Source of the DNA: Amblyornis subalaris
Taxonomy: Eukaryota; Chordata; Aves; Passeriformes; Ptilonorhynchidae
Length of the DNA stretch: 64,000 nucleotides
Assembly: GCA_018881555.1 (NCBI GenBank)
Contig: JACAXG010000013.1
Coordinates: 10,206,191-10,270,190 of the forward strand
Reading direction: 5' to 3'
Position 1 is the stretch's first letter, and each line of letters starts with the position of its first letter. Shown piece by piece: positions 1 to 14,900 of this stretch. The notes beneath the pieces are model-generated. The model was not told the DNA's origin. It saw nothing but the letters and a program-made list of their open reading frames with translations, and searched no databases. A program made the translations under genes and the position numbers.

Positions 1-1269
1 AAATTATGTTCTGTAGTAGCATTATAGAATGACAGAGATCCAGCAGCAAGATTTAGAAAAGAGAACAGTATTGACAGCTGGTGTGTTTTGAATTATGAAG
101 AATCTAAACAATTATGTAAAATGTTGATGAAGCTCCTCTTCCTAAATTGCATTTCCCTGTTTGTGTACTCAGTTATAACTAATAATAAATGTGATATACA
201 CTGCTAGGTTTCTAATTCAAATGTTGTATCACTTTACCAGTTGTTACTTTCAAGGAAAATCAGGATTGTTTTTGCTTGAAAAAAATATTAAAAATACATA
301 ATCTTTTCCATTCAAACAGAGGAGATANAAAAGTTAGGTGAGCAAAGCATGGTGTGCTTCAAGGACAGTTAAACTTAATCTCTGTCTCCCTCAGGCCCAA
401 TAGATTTAATGTTGTTACAGTATTATTCAGCTTATTCAATATAAAAAGTGCATTTTGTGCAGTATTTCAGGTATATTAGCTTTTTTTTTCAGCTTTTTTT
501 GAGTTCATATGGCTTTTGCTTAAAAAAACAAAACCAGGACAAAATCTATCAGTTAATTGAAATAAACAAATTTCCAGTGCATTAGTTTTTGTAGTGCAGC
601 TTTCTAGGATTTTGGTTAGTGTAGTCTGGAGTGCAGAACATCATTCACCAAAGTCTGTAATTGTGGAGATTCTTAAACCAAACAGCTGCCTGTTGTCTTT
701 GGAGGTACATACAGAATAAATCAGGCATTTCGTGAACGTGTTTGTAAAAGCATGTTATTAGCACTGGAATCAAAAGTAATTTTCAACTCTTGTCATTATC
801 TTCTGGCCAGACTTCTCCTTTGACTTTGAAGGAAGTGCAAGAACAGTTTTTTACTTCCTGTTCTGGATGCAGAGCATCAGCTGGAATGAGCAGCCTGGTT
901 AATGTAATGACAGAGTTGCATGAAAAGAGGAGCTCTTTCCTAAGCTGTTTGGTAGTAGTTCTGTGCACTACTAAGCAGTTTTCTCATGGCTTAAATAATG
1001 GGCCATATGTTAGAAAAACGAAAAAGTCATTTTTGTGTATTTTATCCGATAAGATTTATGAGAACCTTGGGACTGAGTACTTTTCAAAATGCTCCTTGGA
1101 GTACCTTTTTCTCCCCCCCCCCCCCCATTTAACAACTTTCTCTTCAGGTTAATCACCTTTTCTCTTATACATGTAAACTAAGAGTATGTCAATTACACAG
1201 AAATTTTAGGGTTTGGAAGTTTGTATAAAGAAGGTGTTTCTAATAAAATGTATGCCTTCAAACATTTGA
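1..1269. other. AT-rich intergenic, no gene seen
   Basis: No coding sequence, RNA gene or recognisable transposon. Frames at 783-1152 on both strands overlap one another and show no family resemblance. A 14-C homopolymer is listed separately. Confidence 0.6.
1113..1126 (+). repeat. poly-C tract (14 C)
   Basis: A homopolymer of 14 C in otherwise AT-rich sequence. Such runs are uncommon and prone to length errors in assemblies. Confidence 0.95.
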
Positions 1270-1472
1270 ATGCAATCACCACAGACTGGGTTGGAGTGGA
1301 AGAGAGCTTCAAGATCATAGAATTCCACACCCCTCCCATGGGCAGGGAAACTTTCCACTAGTCCAGGTTGCTCCAAGTCCAATCCAACCTGATCCTGAAA
1401 ACTTTCAGGGAAGGGGCATCCACAGCTTCTCTGGGTAACCTGTGCCAGGGTCTCGGCACCCTCACAGTGAGA
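1270..1472 (-). repeat. CR1 retrotransposon fragment (3' end)
   Basis: The + strand reads as the reverse complement of the avian CR1 3' end: a degraded cacagactgggttggagtgg, then agatcatagaattcc, cccatgggcagggaaa, cactagtccaggttgctcc, aatccaacctgatcctgaa and ggggcatccacagcttctct, with cctgtgccagggtctc following. CR1 is a non-LTR retrotransposon, and its copies in birds are usually 5'-truncated like this one. The copy diverges from consensus throughout, the terminal 8-mer repeat is degraded, and the frame is broken, so it is an old dead copy. A 109-aa open frame on the - strand across it is a by-product. Confidence 0.9.
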
Positions 1473-4400
1473 GGCAGCCAGGGTTGGGCAGATGGCAAGA
1501 GAATCTGTGACTGAACTCTGTATTTTTACTTCCATCCATACTGCTCCAAGTCAATCTCAGTAGCAAACTTTCATTGCAAAATTAATATTTTGCTATATTT
1601 TAAAGCAAAAAAAATCAGTCTCTGAAGAAAAAAAAATAAAAAAAAAANNTTCCAGGTTGAAATTAGGTGATTCACCTGAGTGTTTTTTGTACATGGATGG
1701 GGATAAAGTTATCTCCTAGTCTTAATATATAAATAAAGGGTTCAATTCTCCACTGGAACAAGTGGAAAAACATTCTTATTCAGTAGCAGCCATCCACCAC
1801 GCAACCTGATACATAAGATATTTCNATGTAAATGGGTTTGCATTGTGGAGTAGCAATAGCATTGCAGAACAAAAATTNTGTTGGTCAAAGTAAATAAATT
1901 AAACTCACATAGTTCTCTGCCTGCATTTTGTCAGATAGTCTATTGTTAGAACCTAAGATAACCAAAGGACTACAAAATGCATGAAATAACAGATNCCAGG
2001 TTTTAGACCACAGAAAATGCTGGTACTTGTAAGATAAGCCCCCCTTTCTCTCAAAAGGTTTTGTAACTTAATGCTGACAGATGCTTAACTACAGTGATAT
2101 CACCGTGCTGTTTATAATATGAAACAAGTAAAGCATCAGGGTTACTCTAAGAGTAAGGTCAATTAATTTAGGTGGAAGGTTTGAAGATGTGACATCCCCA
2201 TGATTTATACACGGGGGATGGAACAGGCATATTCCCTGGTTCATGTTCTTCAGTACAGTACAGTAATATCTGCCATCCACAAGAAGCTCTGTACAGTANC
2301 AAACAAGACACATTTGTCTAAATTAGCGAAAAAGAAAAGTTCTTGAAAGAAATACAAACCTTTCTGAGAAATGAGAAACAGTTGTTCTAGCTTTTTATTT
2401 TGTCGTACAGCATNATTTGGCTTTGTTTTCTGTTTTAAATCTTGGTAAGTCCTTGAGCTGAATACTAATTTATGACAGTGACCTTGGTAGGTGAATTGCA
2501 CACTTAGTTTATTTTAAAATTTGTTTGATTCAGAATGCAAAGAGCCTTCTTTTAAAAAGAAGGCTGCAAGTACTCTACCTTTGCCATATAATTTACAATG
2601 CATATGTTGTTTTCACATCATCTTACACACCTTGTTTCTAAANTTATCCATCTTAATTTTCATGTGTAACATTATATTACAGTTTTTCATGTATTAAAAC
2701 ATGGGATGATGGAGNGAATCAAACTAGAAAAGGAGATGATGTTAAAATTTTGATGATAAATGCAGAAAAAGAAGCAAAGGCCAGCTTTTATGTTTGGGAG
2801 CAGGGGAAGATACACAAAGTCACTGAATGGACCAAATTTGCTGAGCCCTGGATATTATTTGGATGCAGAGAACACAGTAGGATGGCAGGAAAAAGAGTTA
2901 CATAATAAGTTGAAGATGCTAATGATGTCAAGTGGGAAAAAATAAGAACAGAGAAAGAGACAAGAGCTGGAAGAGTATTTAGCTTCAGTACATTGATATT
3001 CATAAAGCTTGTAGTAAAGCATATTGTTACATCATGTTTCAGTTTAAACNCTGGAAAAATAAACTTCAGGAGGAACAGTCATTGCCATACATACTTAACA
3101 ACTGAGNTTTGATGATCCAGGTAATGAGCATCAAATTGTAAGAGGATTCTCCCTTGTCATGCAGTTCTATTTTAAGTCTGCTGAGAGAGTTGGAAATCAC
3201 ATGGGTTTGTTGGTTAACTCAGTTGTTGATAACAATGGTTAACAACCCAGAGCTTAAACTTCTCTCTAAACTTTCCTTCCAGTTTTTTGAACCTTCTGCA
3301 ATGCATTTTCGACACGACCCTCAGTCCAACTGAAGGACTGCTCAAGGTCTCAAGGAAATCACTCAAGGTCGCATGGGGCTGAAGAGACTTGGAAGGATTT
3401 GTCTGTCCACAGGTGCTCTCAGTTTTCAAACAGGGAGTATTTATATTGGACATCACCTGGATGCAAACTCTGGACAAATCAAGAGCTGCAAAGTACTTAG
3501 GATTCTAAGAAAACTTTCTTAAGATTTCTTACAGTGATTCTGCTACAAAAGTTCTTGTTAAATTATTTTGTTCAATTGTCAAAGGAAAGAATGTGCATTT
3601 GTTCTAAAACTTGTAAACAATTGGGTGTTTACACTGATATAAAACATCAGTAAAAGGATTTTTTTTTAAATAGAATAAGGATTGCTGAACTCAGCGGATC
3701 CTGAAATGGTATAACTTGGCATAGTTTCACTGAAAGGTTAGGCGTTGCACTGATTTCCAGCACTTGAAATTGACCCAAAATAATGTTGGAAAGCAATCCT
3801 ATGAAAAGGAGCTGCAATTTCATCATGTTTTTACCTTTTCATATAAAAGATAAATGATTAGTTCTTGAATTGTTTTTAATTTAATTTTTGTTTTTGAGAT
3901 GACATTTATAAGGAATGAGANACAAGAAAAAGAAAAGGAAGTGTAAGCTATCTTTCGTGTGCTTTAGCTGATTAGTTACCACAGTGTAACTTTTTTTGTT
4001 GAAAGTGACCATGGGAGTACAACCAGACCAATAACAAGCAATTTCTCGGCAGGATCTAGAAACGCAGGACTGAAATGTCAGGGAGTTTTCAAGGTCTAAA
4101 GCTGAACAGACANAAAGATGCAGCTACCCATGGGGCTAAATGCAAGCCTCCAGCTCCAGGGAACTTCCTGGAAGCAGGTGTGGATAACTAGTTNAGGAAC
4201 AAGCTGCTTTTCATCAGCTGATGTCACTGAATTGCCTGTGGCAAACTCGCTAGAAATTTTTTTTCCTGAGCCAAAGTACTGTCAGCATATTCGGAGTTTA
4301 AAGGTAATAATATTTTGTCACTCTCAACACAAACAGTCACAGAATTTCTTCATTCACCCTTCATCTCCATAATATGTTTTAAGAATATAATTAGGAAACA

Positions 4401-5787
4401 TATGCCTAATCAAATCAACCCCAAGCCAGTTTTGTTGCAGGTGTAATGGACATTGGGAGGAGTCAGAAGCACACAAAGAAGTTTCAGATGAAGCCAAATA
4501 AAAATCAAGGATTCCATCCTATCTTGAAATTAATTTTAGTACAATAAAATTAAACAGATTCATGAAATAATGAACAGATTCAGGATGTTCNGGGTCTTTT
4601 GCTTTGTCTAAACAAACATCTTAATCCCTGTGAGAAAATAATTACAGGCTGACTAATTGATTCCAGTAAGTCATCAACTGTTTTATCGGTACTATAACCN
4701 TTTTAACTACTTGATGGCCTTGCTCCAGCTGTTTTCCTCCTCCTATTTCAAGAAGAATATATAGTTTTGACGAGTGTGGTAGCTGGACTGAATATGGGAG
4801 ATCGCTTTTTGTACACCCTGTTCTCTAACTCTGAAGGGCTTAAGCGGAACAATTTAAGGGTTCAACTCAATAATAAATATTGTTTGCACAGAGATGTCAC
4901 GTTTGCAATTTGCTTTTTCTGACTGGCTGCAGGCTGGCACACTTGGATGCATTTGTAAGTGCACTGAATTATTTCTTCATTTTGCTTTGAAGCTAAAATT
5001 GTGAAAAAAATTTCCTATTTTCAGTCTTTATATACTATTTTAAGAAAAAAATTAAACTATGGATACTGGGCAAGTATTTTCTAATTCGTAAATATGTATT
5101 ATTTTGAAAAAAGCAAATTATGCTGTAGGGACCCAGAAGTTATTTTNTAGAGTAACTACACTCATTCTTGCTTCACTGACCAATTTCTGTTTTGAGTACA
5201 TTAATATCTGTAAGAGTTTTCAGAGTACTTTAAAACTGGTTTATGCCCAAAATGAAAATGTTTAGAAGCTATGGTAAAACAAGTGACATTAAAGGAGCTA
5301 AATTTTGTATCTGATCTTTGCTTAAAAGAAATCTAAATATTAATTTTACAGCAGATGCACAGAGTTACTAAATAGTCACTATTTCCTTGAAGTGTAGTAT
5401 TTCAGTGTATAAAATGTTGGTAACTTCCTGATTAGGAAGCTGTATCAGAATCTTAAAAATGTACTAGGAGCTCTTGGTATTTAACAGCACATTTCAAATG
5501 AGCACAAACACTGCTTATCTCTTCTTCCAAAGAGCTTTTGATGTGGATATGACAGAGAAGGGCTGGTTCTCCACAGCTGTTTGAATGGTCGGAAGGGAAT
5601 GTGTATTTTTCCTGTTACCTGCTTTGTAGAGACACAGGTGTAATCAGTAATGTTAGTAATGTCAAGTTATATCTTAGAATAAATGTAATTGCTTACAATT
5701 AATGTCAGTTCATAACAATCCTGGTTATGGTCAAACACTAACCAACCAAGCAAGACAGTGAAAGAGCAGATAAATAGAAGAAGGTTT
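1473..5787. other. AT-rich intergenic, no gene seen
   Basis: No exon-like or RNA-gene signal was recognised. The open frames of 60-85 codons are scattered, overlapping and unrelated to known families. It contains one 23-base inverted repeat, listed separately. Confidence 0.55.
2543..2565. repeat. short perfect inverted repeat
   Basis: AGCCTTCTTTT, one central A, then AAAAGAAGGCT. The 11-base arms are perfect and could fold as a hairpin only with a strained loop, so it is better seen as a near-palindrome. No function is implied by its setting. Confidence 0.8.
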
Positions 5788-5848
5788 TATATATAGGTTT
5801 ATATATATATATATGTATATATTTCTGTATGCATATATACATATGTAC
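5788..5848 (+). repeat. AT/ATGT dinucleotide-rich microsatellite
   Basis: Interrupted TA repeats (tatatatatatatatg, gtatatat, gcatatatacatatg) make an imperfect AT microsatellite of about 60 bases. Confidence 0.85.
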
Positions 5849-5855
5849 TTCTGTA

Positions 5856-5904
5856 GAAAATATAAATAATAAATAAATAATACTAAAAATAATAAATAAT
5901 AGAT
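5856..5904 (+). repeat. AAAT/AAT simple repeat
   Basis: Repeated aaataataaataaataata units directly after the AT microsatellite, together giving over 110 bases of nearly G+C-free sequence. Confidence 0.85.
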
Positions 5905-8900
5905 ATTTCTTTACTTAGTACCAATTGAGAGGAAATCAGGGGATATGGGTTTCTTCAAGTGTTTTTGACTGTTCTGCAATAGGAAGAACAGGAGCTAAAG
6001 CTGCTGTAGTGAAACAGGACACTGTGGGGAGAAGATGTGCAGTTCCCTTGAGCTGTTGCACTCTGGTAATCCATTATTCAACACCAACCTAACTCTATGG
6101 ATCCTGGTAGAAAGGATTGCTCTGGTTTTAGCCCACACACACTACAAAGGGACCAAGTGTGGCTTAAATTCAGTTTTAGCATGTTGTGCTTGATGGGAAG
6201 TGCAAGAAACAGAATAACTAAGAACACAATTACAGAACTATGTACATTAGAATCTTCAATTACATATAAACCTGTATTATTTTTATTAATGTGGGCTCTC
6301 CCCACCATTATTTTTTAAATAATTTCTAAGCCAAATAAAACCCCAGCAGTTTCAAGATGTAGAAGATATGCAATGGCACACTAGGTCAGCCTTGAGAACA
6401 CCCACTCCTGTGTTCATAGGATGGTCCTCCCCAGCAGCTAAAGCAGGAGCTGCCTAAACCTTGTAAATGTGAAGATAAAAGCCCTCAACACTCTTTACAC
6501 AGAGTACTGTCCATTATTTTGATATTTTGATGCTGTCAGGTTACAAACTCAAGGCCTTTCTCTTATATGCAAACAAATTTCAGAGGTGACTTTGTCAGTG
6601 TTTAGTTCATTACATTCTTGTTTCTCTTCCAGTTTGTGACAAGAGCAGCATTTCTCATCTGCCTTCTTTAAAGAATTAATTCTTGCAGGGTCTTCCTCTA
6701 ATCAGTCATCAGTCAAGGCCTTTCAACTCCCTGCATAAATGGTGTCTGTCCCCTGGCTTTATGGAGAAATCTGTGAAGGCAAAAGTCCTTTTCCACAGGC
6801 AGGATGGGTAGGGATTTCAGAAGTGAACAGTTGTGTTCTGCATCACTACTTCAGCAAAATCATCCCTCAGCCAGCGTTGGAGTGGTGCTTGTGTACGAAG
6901 AATAAAGCTCTGCACCTCATTGCCAGGCAGCAGTTTGATGCAACCCCCAGCACTGAGTGTCAGCAAAGTGTATTGGAAGTAGAAGCTGGTGACNAAGCAC
7001 AAATGAGAGCCAGCCATGCTCTGAGATGCAGGGCATAAACCAGAAAGTTTCACCAAGAGAAATGAAGGAACCTGAAGAAACCAAAGCATTTCCGCTATTG
7101 TAAAGTGGGAAACAGAATTCCTTACACGTTGAGAATCTTTAAAAAAAACCAAACAAATAGACTATTCTTATTCCTGCCCAAACCCAAACTGTATGTGATC
7201 TTTCAGTCACAGTTAGAGAAAAACAGCCCTAACCCATGGATTTAATGTAGTTCTCTAGAAGTAAGACAATCCAAGTCATTGAGGAATCTCATAAACCATG
7301 TAACATGCATTTGTGCTAAATCACTGCAACACATTTGGCTTGTTATCAAAGGAGTCATTAGATCATGAACACATGATCTGAGCTCATGACTAGACTTTTT
7401 TTATTTTCCATAAATAAGAGTAATCTCTAGTAGTTTTAAGGTACTAAATTCTTTACACGCCTTAAGGAGCCAATAAACCTCCCCTAGGCCATATATTCAA
7501 GCACTACAGCAAAGGTTTTTCTCTCCACCTAATAGCTGCTTTGTTTATAATTACATTTTCACAGAACAGATAAAAATATTTTGTAATTTAACACTAAATA
7601 AAACTAACAATGGAATACTTACTTCTGCTTTTCCTATACATTAAAAAAAAGGCTAGAAAAGATCAACTGTATCAACTGTTAGAAGCTGACGTTTCTAAGG
7701 GCTGTAAGCTCCATGTCCTGTTGTGAACTATGTGGAGTCATGATGTTCCCAGTTGAGATGTGGGGAATGGATGTGAGGTTTAAAAGTGGGATCTCAGCAT
7801 CAAAGTCACAGGTTTTATCTGCATGTGAAACAAATCATAGTAAAAGACAAATACTAAAGCTTAAACTATGTCTTTTATTGCCTGCTTTCATCCTCTTCAT
7901 GTCTACCAAGTGATCTGACTCAACTGTTATTTAAGTCGATGCATAACATTTGCAATCTCATCAGGAAATTATATTAATGAATTGTTAGTTCCATAGATGA
8001 GTCTGTGGGAAAGATTGGGTTGTGATGGTGAGACCGAGTAGAAATGATCAAAAATAAGCTACTGCTTTATCCAGAATTCAAATTTCACTGAACTGAACTT
8101 TTTAAAAATAAGTCAGGAATATCTTTGTGTGAACAAAAAGGTGAAGTTCTTTCCATAAATGTAATTAATGGGTATTCTCAAGTTTTAGTAATTTATATAT
8201 TCCTTGTGGGCTAAAACTTGTTATAATTCACACACCCCACACCTTTCATTTTAGATGAGTAAAAACTTCTATTTCCTTTCTGGTACAGCTTCACATAAAA
8301 TCCAACATTAATTGTTTGGTATGAGATGTATGCTTGCAACTCAGATCTATTCAAAAGTAAAAATAAGTCAGACTTTATGCTTTAAACAGTAACTTCTCTT
8401 TTTGTCAGGTTGATTTTTAAACCAATATGATGAAGCTGTAAGCTTTGCCCTTACTACTTTAAGGGTTTTATTCTCATGTCACTTCCAACACCATAAAAGT
8501 GGAGTAACTCCAGTGAAGCAGACTGAGGAAGACCAAAGTGAAAGGAAGTAACTGGTGCCATATATAAGAAGCTGTTTTAAATACCAGGTTTTAAGCCTAT
8601 TTGATAATTCAGTTGTAATAGTTCTGCATTACGTAAACTAGTAGGGACCAACTATTGAAAAAAACCAAACATAAATCAATTTAGATTGAGATTCCTTAAA
8701 AAGACCAGCTAAAGAAAAGTAGAGCGACCTACAACTTTCAGTAATTACATGAAATAAGGCAAATGTATCCTCCAATGCTATATTAAGAATGCCTATTATA
8801 GTACTTTTTATAAAGAATGAAAACAAAAAAAAAAAACAAACCCCAAGGCATTGTTTATGTGCCCTGTGAAGACAACATGAGGAGATTATAACAGTGAATA

Positions 8901-11900
8901 AAGGACAAAACCCTTACAGGTGCAGGACACAGAATCCAGAAACACTGCAGATGTCTTTATAAGAAGCTTTATATTGAGTGGACCTATTTGTACTTCTCTT
9001 CTGCATACAAAAATTCTATATCAGAAATTCACTTTCTATGTTTAAGATATGTTCATTAACAGCTCATTATAGAGCAGCCACAGGAGTATTATTGTGTGCT
9101 TGAAATAAATTAAAACCACTGGGTAAATGTGCTCTACTCAGGACCAATAAGCAGCAAACAAAGCTGAGTGACCTTGTAATTCCTGCTGCACTAGAAGTTA
9201 AGATCCATATGACTCCAACATCCTACCTTTATTTTAAGATTGGTAAGTAATTTATTCACTCACAAGGTATAATTTCTTTGGGGGCTGATCATGGAATCAT
9301 GGTTTTTATACGTGAACACCTTAATGTTCTGAAATCACCAGGAAAATATCCAGGTCAGTGATGTGCAAACTAAGACTTTTTCTCTCTGCAAGTTCCATTT
9401 GAAGGTGCATCACTCTCAAAACATCTCCCATGACACCCTTGCAAGGAAAAAATAATTTATGGAGTTGCTAATGGGAAAAGAGTCATTGGAAACTGTTCTG
9501 ATTTTAGTACTAAAATGAGAAGGCAAAACTGGATTTGTTACTGTATATTTCTGCAAAGGACAGTTTGCTCATTAAAAGTATTCAAATAAATGTCATTTAT
9601 GGTGGTCTGCAAAAAGGCACACTGACAATTGCAGACAATTTAAAACTTACATTTACCATCTGAGCTGTATTGCTTATTGGCCACACTAACATTGCCTCAA
9701 AGGCCGAGAGGATGGCAAAGGTGTTGGCATGATTACAGAGAAAATATAGAGCAGAGAGACATTTGTTTATGGTGCTGAAGGACAGAGAGCCTTCTAGCTC
9801 CTTCACATCCCTGGGACAGCAGAAATGTAATAACACTGGGACTTGAGTGCAGTGCAAGCACATGCTGCTGGGTGTTCTTCCCCTGACATGTCATTGTTCC
9901 TGGCAGCCAAAACGCCACATGAAAATGAGCATCAACAAAGGTAAGCAGGGAGCACTCAAGTCAGCACAACTCTGCTTGACATTGTTTTCAAAGAAAAACG
10001 TTTAATTCTAGAGACAGTCAAAAATTTCCTCAGAAATTGCCAGGGCATGGTTTTCCTCTGTCAGTTCTCATATTATTCTGTGTGCATTTCTGGGCAGTTT
10101 AATGAAAACTTGATAGGTTAGGTCAGTCTGTGGTCACCAGGAGTGACACCACAGATGTGTCACTCTCACTTCAGCTATTTTTAATACAAATGCTTTCCTC
10201 AGATGGAATGCAGGTCCTTCTGTCTAGGAGGAATTCTGAGTAAGGTTTTTATTTCTGTGAAGTGCAGCCTGTCCTGTGCCAAGGCTCAGTTTACATCTGC
10301 ATGACAGAAGTGCACAAAGGCTGCTGGATGGATTCTCCGGTAGGGGAAAGAAAAAAAAGTATTGGACACACAGCAGAAATGGGTCTTGCACTAGAAAGCT
10401 TAAATGTAGAACTGGACAGAAAAATGAGCCTGCCTTCCCTCCCTGTGAGATTTTGATCAGCAAAGATTAAACCAGAACATTCACATACATTATTTTGTGA
10501 TTTTATTAAAAAAAAAANATTAGCTATCAAAATTCTCTCTTTTGTTCATTTTAATGCTTATGGCTAAAATTTTTTAGGTTTGGGTCTAAACTGTATCCCC
10601 ATCCCCACCACATCTTCCTTAAAGATGCTGGATGATTTTTCACTTAAAAAGTCCCCGAAAACATTCTCCAGTTAACAGAAATTTTGTTTGTTGAAGAGAC
10701 CAATTTTCCATTGAAAAACAGTTTTACCAGAAATTCATCAGAAGGTAGTTACCTCTAATTTATCCCAGAGGCAAGAGGTTGTTGGGAAAGTAAAAAAAGT
10801 GTCATTCAAAGGAAGTTACTTCTTGCCTAATGATTGTGCAGAGATCAGTTCACAGCAGAATTAGTGAGAAAATGCAGGACACTCATCCAGAATACTGTTC
10901 CTGGGATGTCATGCCTTTCGCTAGGAAGAAGTTCAGAGGGTTGGAACTCCTTTAATTTGAGACAACAGTTCCTGCTGCAAATTTGAAGATGAAACAAAGA
11001 AAGTTGAAAGCACTCTCAACATCCGATGCCACCCCCACATACCAGAGCCAGTGCAGCAGAGTAAAAATGCATGTGGCCTCCAGAGGAAGAGGAGCATGGC
11101 AGCCATCCCAGACACTGCCAGGATACAGAGACAAAATACAGCCAAGGCTGTCAAGAGACCTTCAAAAGGACACAAACTGAATGAACAAAGCGCCACGAAT
11201 GTGCCAGCAACGTAATCTGCTCAATCTGCAGGTGAAAGGAGGAGGTGAGGACAGCCAGGCACAACAGTAAGGAATTATGACCTCATTCCAGAGAATGCTT
11301 ACAGCCTGACTTAGACATCCAAAGGTCTTCTGTTCCACACACTCCCTGGGAAGGAGTAAATGCCTCATTATTGGTGATGAGCTGCTGCTAGCTGGCACAA
11401 GCTGGGACTGTGACTCTCCCATTACTGTGAAATCAAGCAGCCTCAGCTATTTCAGTCATCAAACTACCTGGCTGAGTCTGCCTAAAAGTTTCTTTTTGTC
11501 TTAGAAGGTGTCCAGGAATATCGCAGTCCCGTGAAACCAGCCTGTTCACAGATTCCTTGGTTGCTGAAATTCACAGCAGTTTTTGGGTTTTTTTTTTTTG
11601 TTTTCTGGTTCANTCCCATAAAAATGCTGAAAAGAACATCAAACTCCGTTGTAACTCGTTGAGGTGTGTGTGGGATACATATTACTGTGGCTTTTATGAC
11701 AAGACTGTACCACCACCTGCTATCATCCACTCAAGGCCAGGGCAGTCAGTCTCAGATTCCTTCCTCGTTTCTGTCAAGTGTGGTTCCCTCAATCTTATTC
11801 TCATTGTCTAAAACAGCACTCAAGAATTTTCTTCCAAAATATGCAGACTTTCATAATGCCAAAACCCCTAACTTGCTTTATACAATTAATTCATCTCTTT

Positions 11901-14900
11901 TTGCACATTATAAAGTCTTTGTACGCATGGCTGAGTAATACAAATCACTGCTTTCTGATATTTTTGTCAACTGCTGAATACATTATTCATGAATATTTAC
12001 TTATTACTGCTGAAGCAGCTCTAGAAATAGTGAAACAACGTGCACTAAGTAGTTTTAGTGTGCCTTTTATTTTTATAAACCAAAATAATTTGGGAGTGTA
12101 TTATTTTTTAATCCAATGTGCTTTGTTCATTTTAGGGGCAGTGTACTCTGGTTAGATTTTCATAAATGCCTTCCCGCAAGGAAGCTGGACTAGGACATCT
12201 CCTGATAGCTGTTTAAAAGATAGAATAAAAGTATTCCACAATATAATGCCAGTTATGTAGCTAAGGGCAGACAAGTGATCACCCTATGCCTAAATCCCAT
12301 GGTCCTTTTTGGGTACACAATTCAGTCAAATCATAATTTTATTCTGAATGCTATAGATATGTTTTTGCAAAAACATGAGGGTACATATACCAGGATAAGA
12401 CAAGTTTATAGCAATTTTAGATCTTAAACAGACCTTTCATTACCTTACCACTAATTTAATGGCAATTCACATTCAAGGCTATTATCATGGTTATAATAGC
12501 AGATATTTGTCACATAAACAGTGTTTTATGCCCACCTTAGAGTGAAAGGCTTAGGAAAAGTCAGGTTCTCTCTTTGGTTTTATTTAAATACAGCACTATT
12601 TTCCATGGGCAGAGTGACACGAGCCCTTAATTTTTTTTTGACACATACAATATAGAAAAAAAATTAGCATCATATGGTTAATCTCAATCACAATCTTAAG
12701 TGCTGAAATTAAGTGCATGCATTATCTGCTACCACAAACTGTAGGATATGGCAGCTCTGATACTGCCAGTGAGCTTCTCTTCATTAGCTCCACACACCCT
12801 CATTTTCCATATTCTTACAGTCCTTACCTTAACTCCATCTCATGGCGAGTTCTAAGTAGGAGAGAGACTACTTAAAAGAGTGGAGATATTTCAAGTTTTC
12901 ATAAAATAGGACAAGGCCACTTACAAATCCCAAAATTCCAAACAAGTGCCCATCCAATGCATATCTATTTACAGAAAAAAACCCCTGTGAAAGTCACTTC
13001 ACGATCGCATCCAAATACAGACATTTATAGTAAATCAATATTAATTCACTGTTACATAACCTTGTACAAGTCTCCGATCAAGTTGATGTTGTCACTTTGT
13101 CTTACAAATATTGTACAAATAGCTCAAAGGTACTTTTCCATAACAGTTTCTTCAAGAGTTCATTTCTACCTTTTCACTATTAAATGTTTTGATTGAAAAG
13201 CTTATGACGTCCCTGTAATTCATTTAACTTTTATTTACCTTGTAGACACACTTATGTTCATCTGGTGTTTCAGTGTATGCATTTAAGTGCCCATAATGCT
13301 GGTTTATTGACTGAAATTCCAGGGTTTGCTGGAACCCAGACAGAATTTCAGGTCAATATCTTATTGAGTTGGTGCCCTTAAGTAATAGAATAATGCTAGA
13401 GTTGTATGTATGTGCCAGGTGAATGCACAGATTAATTAATCTCATGACAAAGTAATTATGCAGAAAATGTGGAATTTAAATGTTTCCAGTCAGAACAGTA
13501 GCACTAACAAATATGCTGAGAGACCTCTAAAACATCTCATCATGCAGTGGATGGACAAACAATTGCAATTAAACTCTCCAGTATTATTTCTCCAAATATT
13601 ATCTATGTAAAAAGTGTACACTAATCTGTGGGGAACAGGTGGAGGAGAAGAGAGCTGGGATGTGAAAAGAGAAAGAATTTGAATGCCTAAAATCTTTTAC
13701 TGAAAAAAAAAAACCCTACCTAGTTGCTTACAAGATTGTCAGAAACATATTTGTAAATTTTAAATATACCAGGGCTATCTAGTCTTATTACTGTGGTTGT
13801 ATGTTATGCAATGCAGGATGTAAAAATATATTTAAGTACATCATGAAGCACTGAGGAGTCAAAAGTTCAGCACTAAGACACCATCTGATTTTCAGTCTAG
13901 TTCAGCTCCCAGTGTGCCATCAAATCAGATTGAGATAAACTGGGTCTAAATAACACCCATTAACTTTACTTGGTCTCTTTTTGACCAGTATTTTCTCTCT
14001 GGAAATATTTAGAGAAATTTCAAAATGGAGCTGTCGTTTTCTACTGCTAAGAGCAAAGTGGTTCACTTCGGAAAGTGCCTTGGGTAACTATCTGGCTGCA
14101 AATGTCACTTCGAGGAAGGTCTGAAGAAACATTTCTTTAAAGTGTCTTTTATATCTTGTTTTGATCTGCTTGGCATCCATTTTGCACGTTTGTTAATGCA
14201 ACTGCTTGATCCTTTAGGTGTATTTGTCATCCTAGAGAAAGCAGTCTTATATCTCGTCTATCAACCCTTCAAGCTGAGTTTATTATCCCACTCATAGTAT
14301 TAGTACCATGACAGCTTAAACCTGCAGCTCATTACTAGACAAAAACAGTTCTAGCAAGTAAGCCTGTCTAATTTAATAACAAAGAGGAAGATTTTTTTTC
14401 CTTCTAAACTTGTTAAATTGCTATATAGCCTTTGGGGTGATGGGATACTTTCTAAATGTAAACATATATGTAGACAAGTCACTTGAATTGCAAAACTTGT
14501 GGACACACTTTTTGCTGCTTCTGTTTAGGTACGCCTACAATGTCCTCCCAGTGCAAACAAACTGGCAGAAAATTAATTTTGTGCATCCATCGTCTTCTAC
14601 CCTCTATTTCTACACCTTTAGGAACAAGTTACACGTGGGACATTTCACTCCCAGGTTGCATAAAGACAGCAAAAATAGAGTATTTTCACATTAATTTCTG
14701 AAGTCTTACTTAAGTATAAGGGGAGGGGAGTGTCAGAAAACAGAAGGATGATGGCATCATCATATACACAAAATGAAAACAAAGAAACAANTCTGGAAGA
14801 AAACAAAACCACCAAACCCAAACAGGCCAAGTTCACAAAAGTTTGATCAATAGCACTGGAAAATAACCTCTTATTTTGCCGTCTCACACAGTGCTTCTGT

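Noticed and set aside
1206..1535. 109-codon open frame on the - strand
   Set aside because: It lies over the CR1 3' fragment and does not correspond to an intact CR1 protein.
7085..7120. MIR-like phrase gctattgtaaagtgggaaac
   Set aside because: Only about 20 bases resemble the MIR core and the flanks do not.
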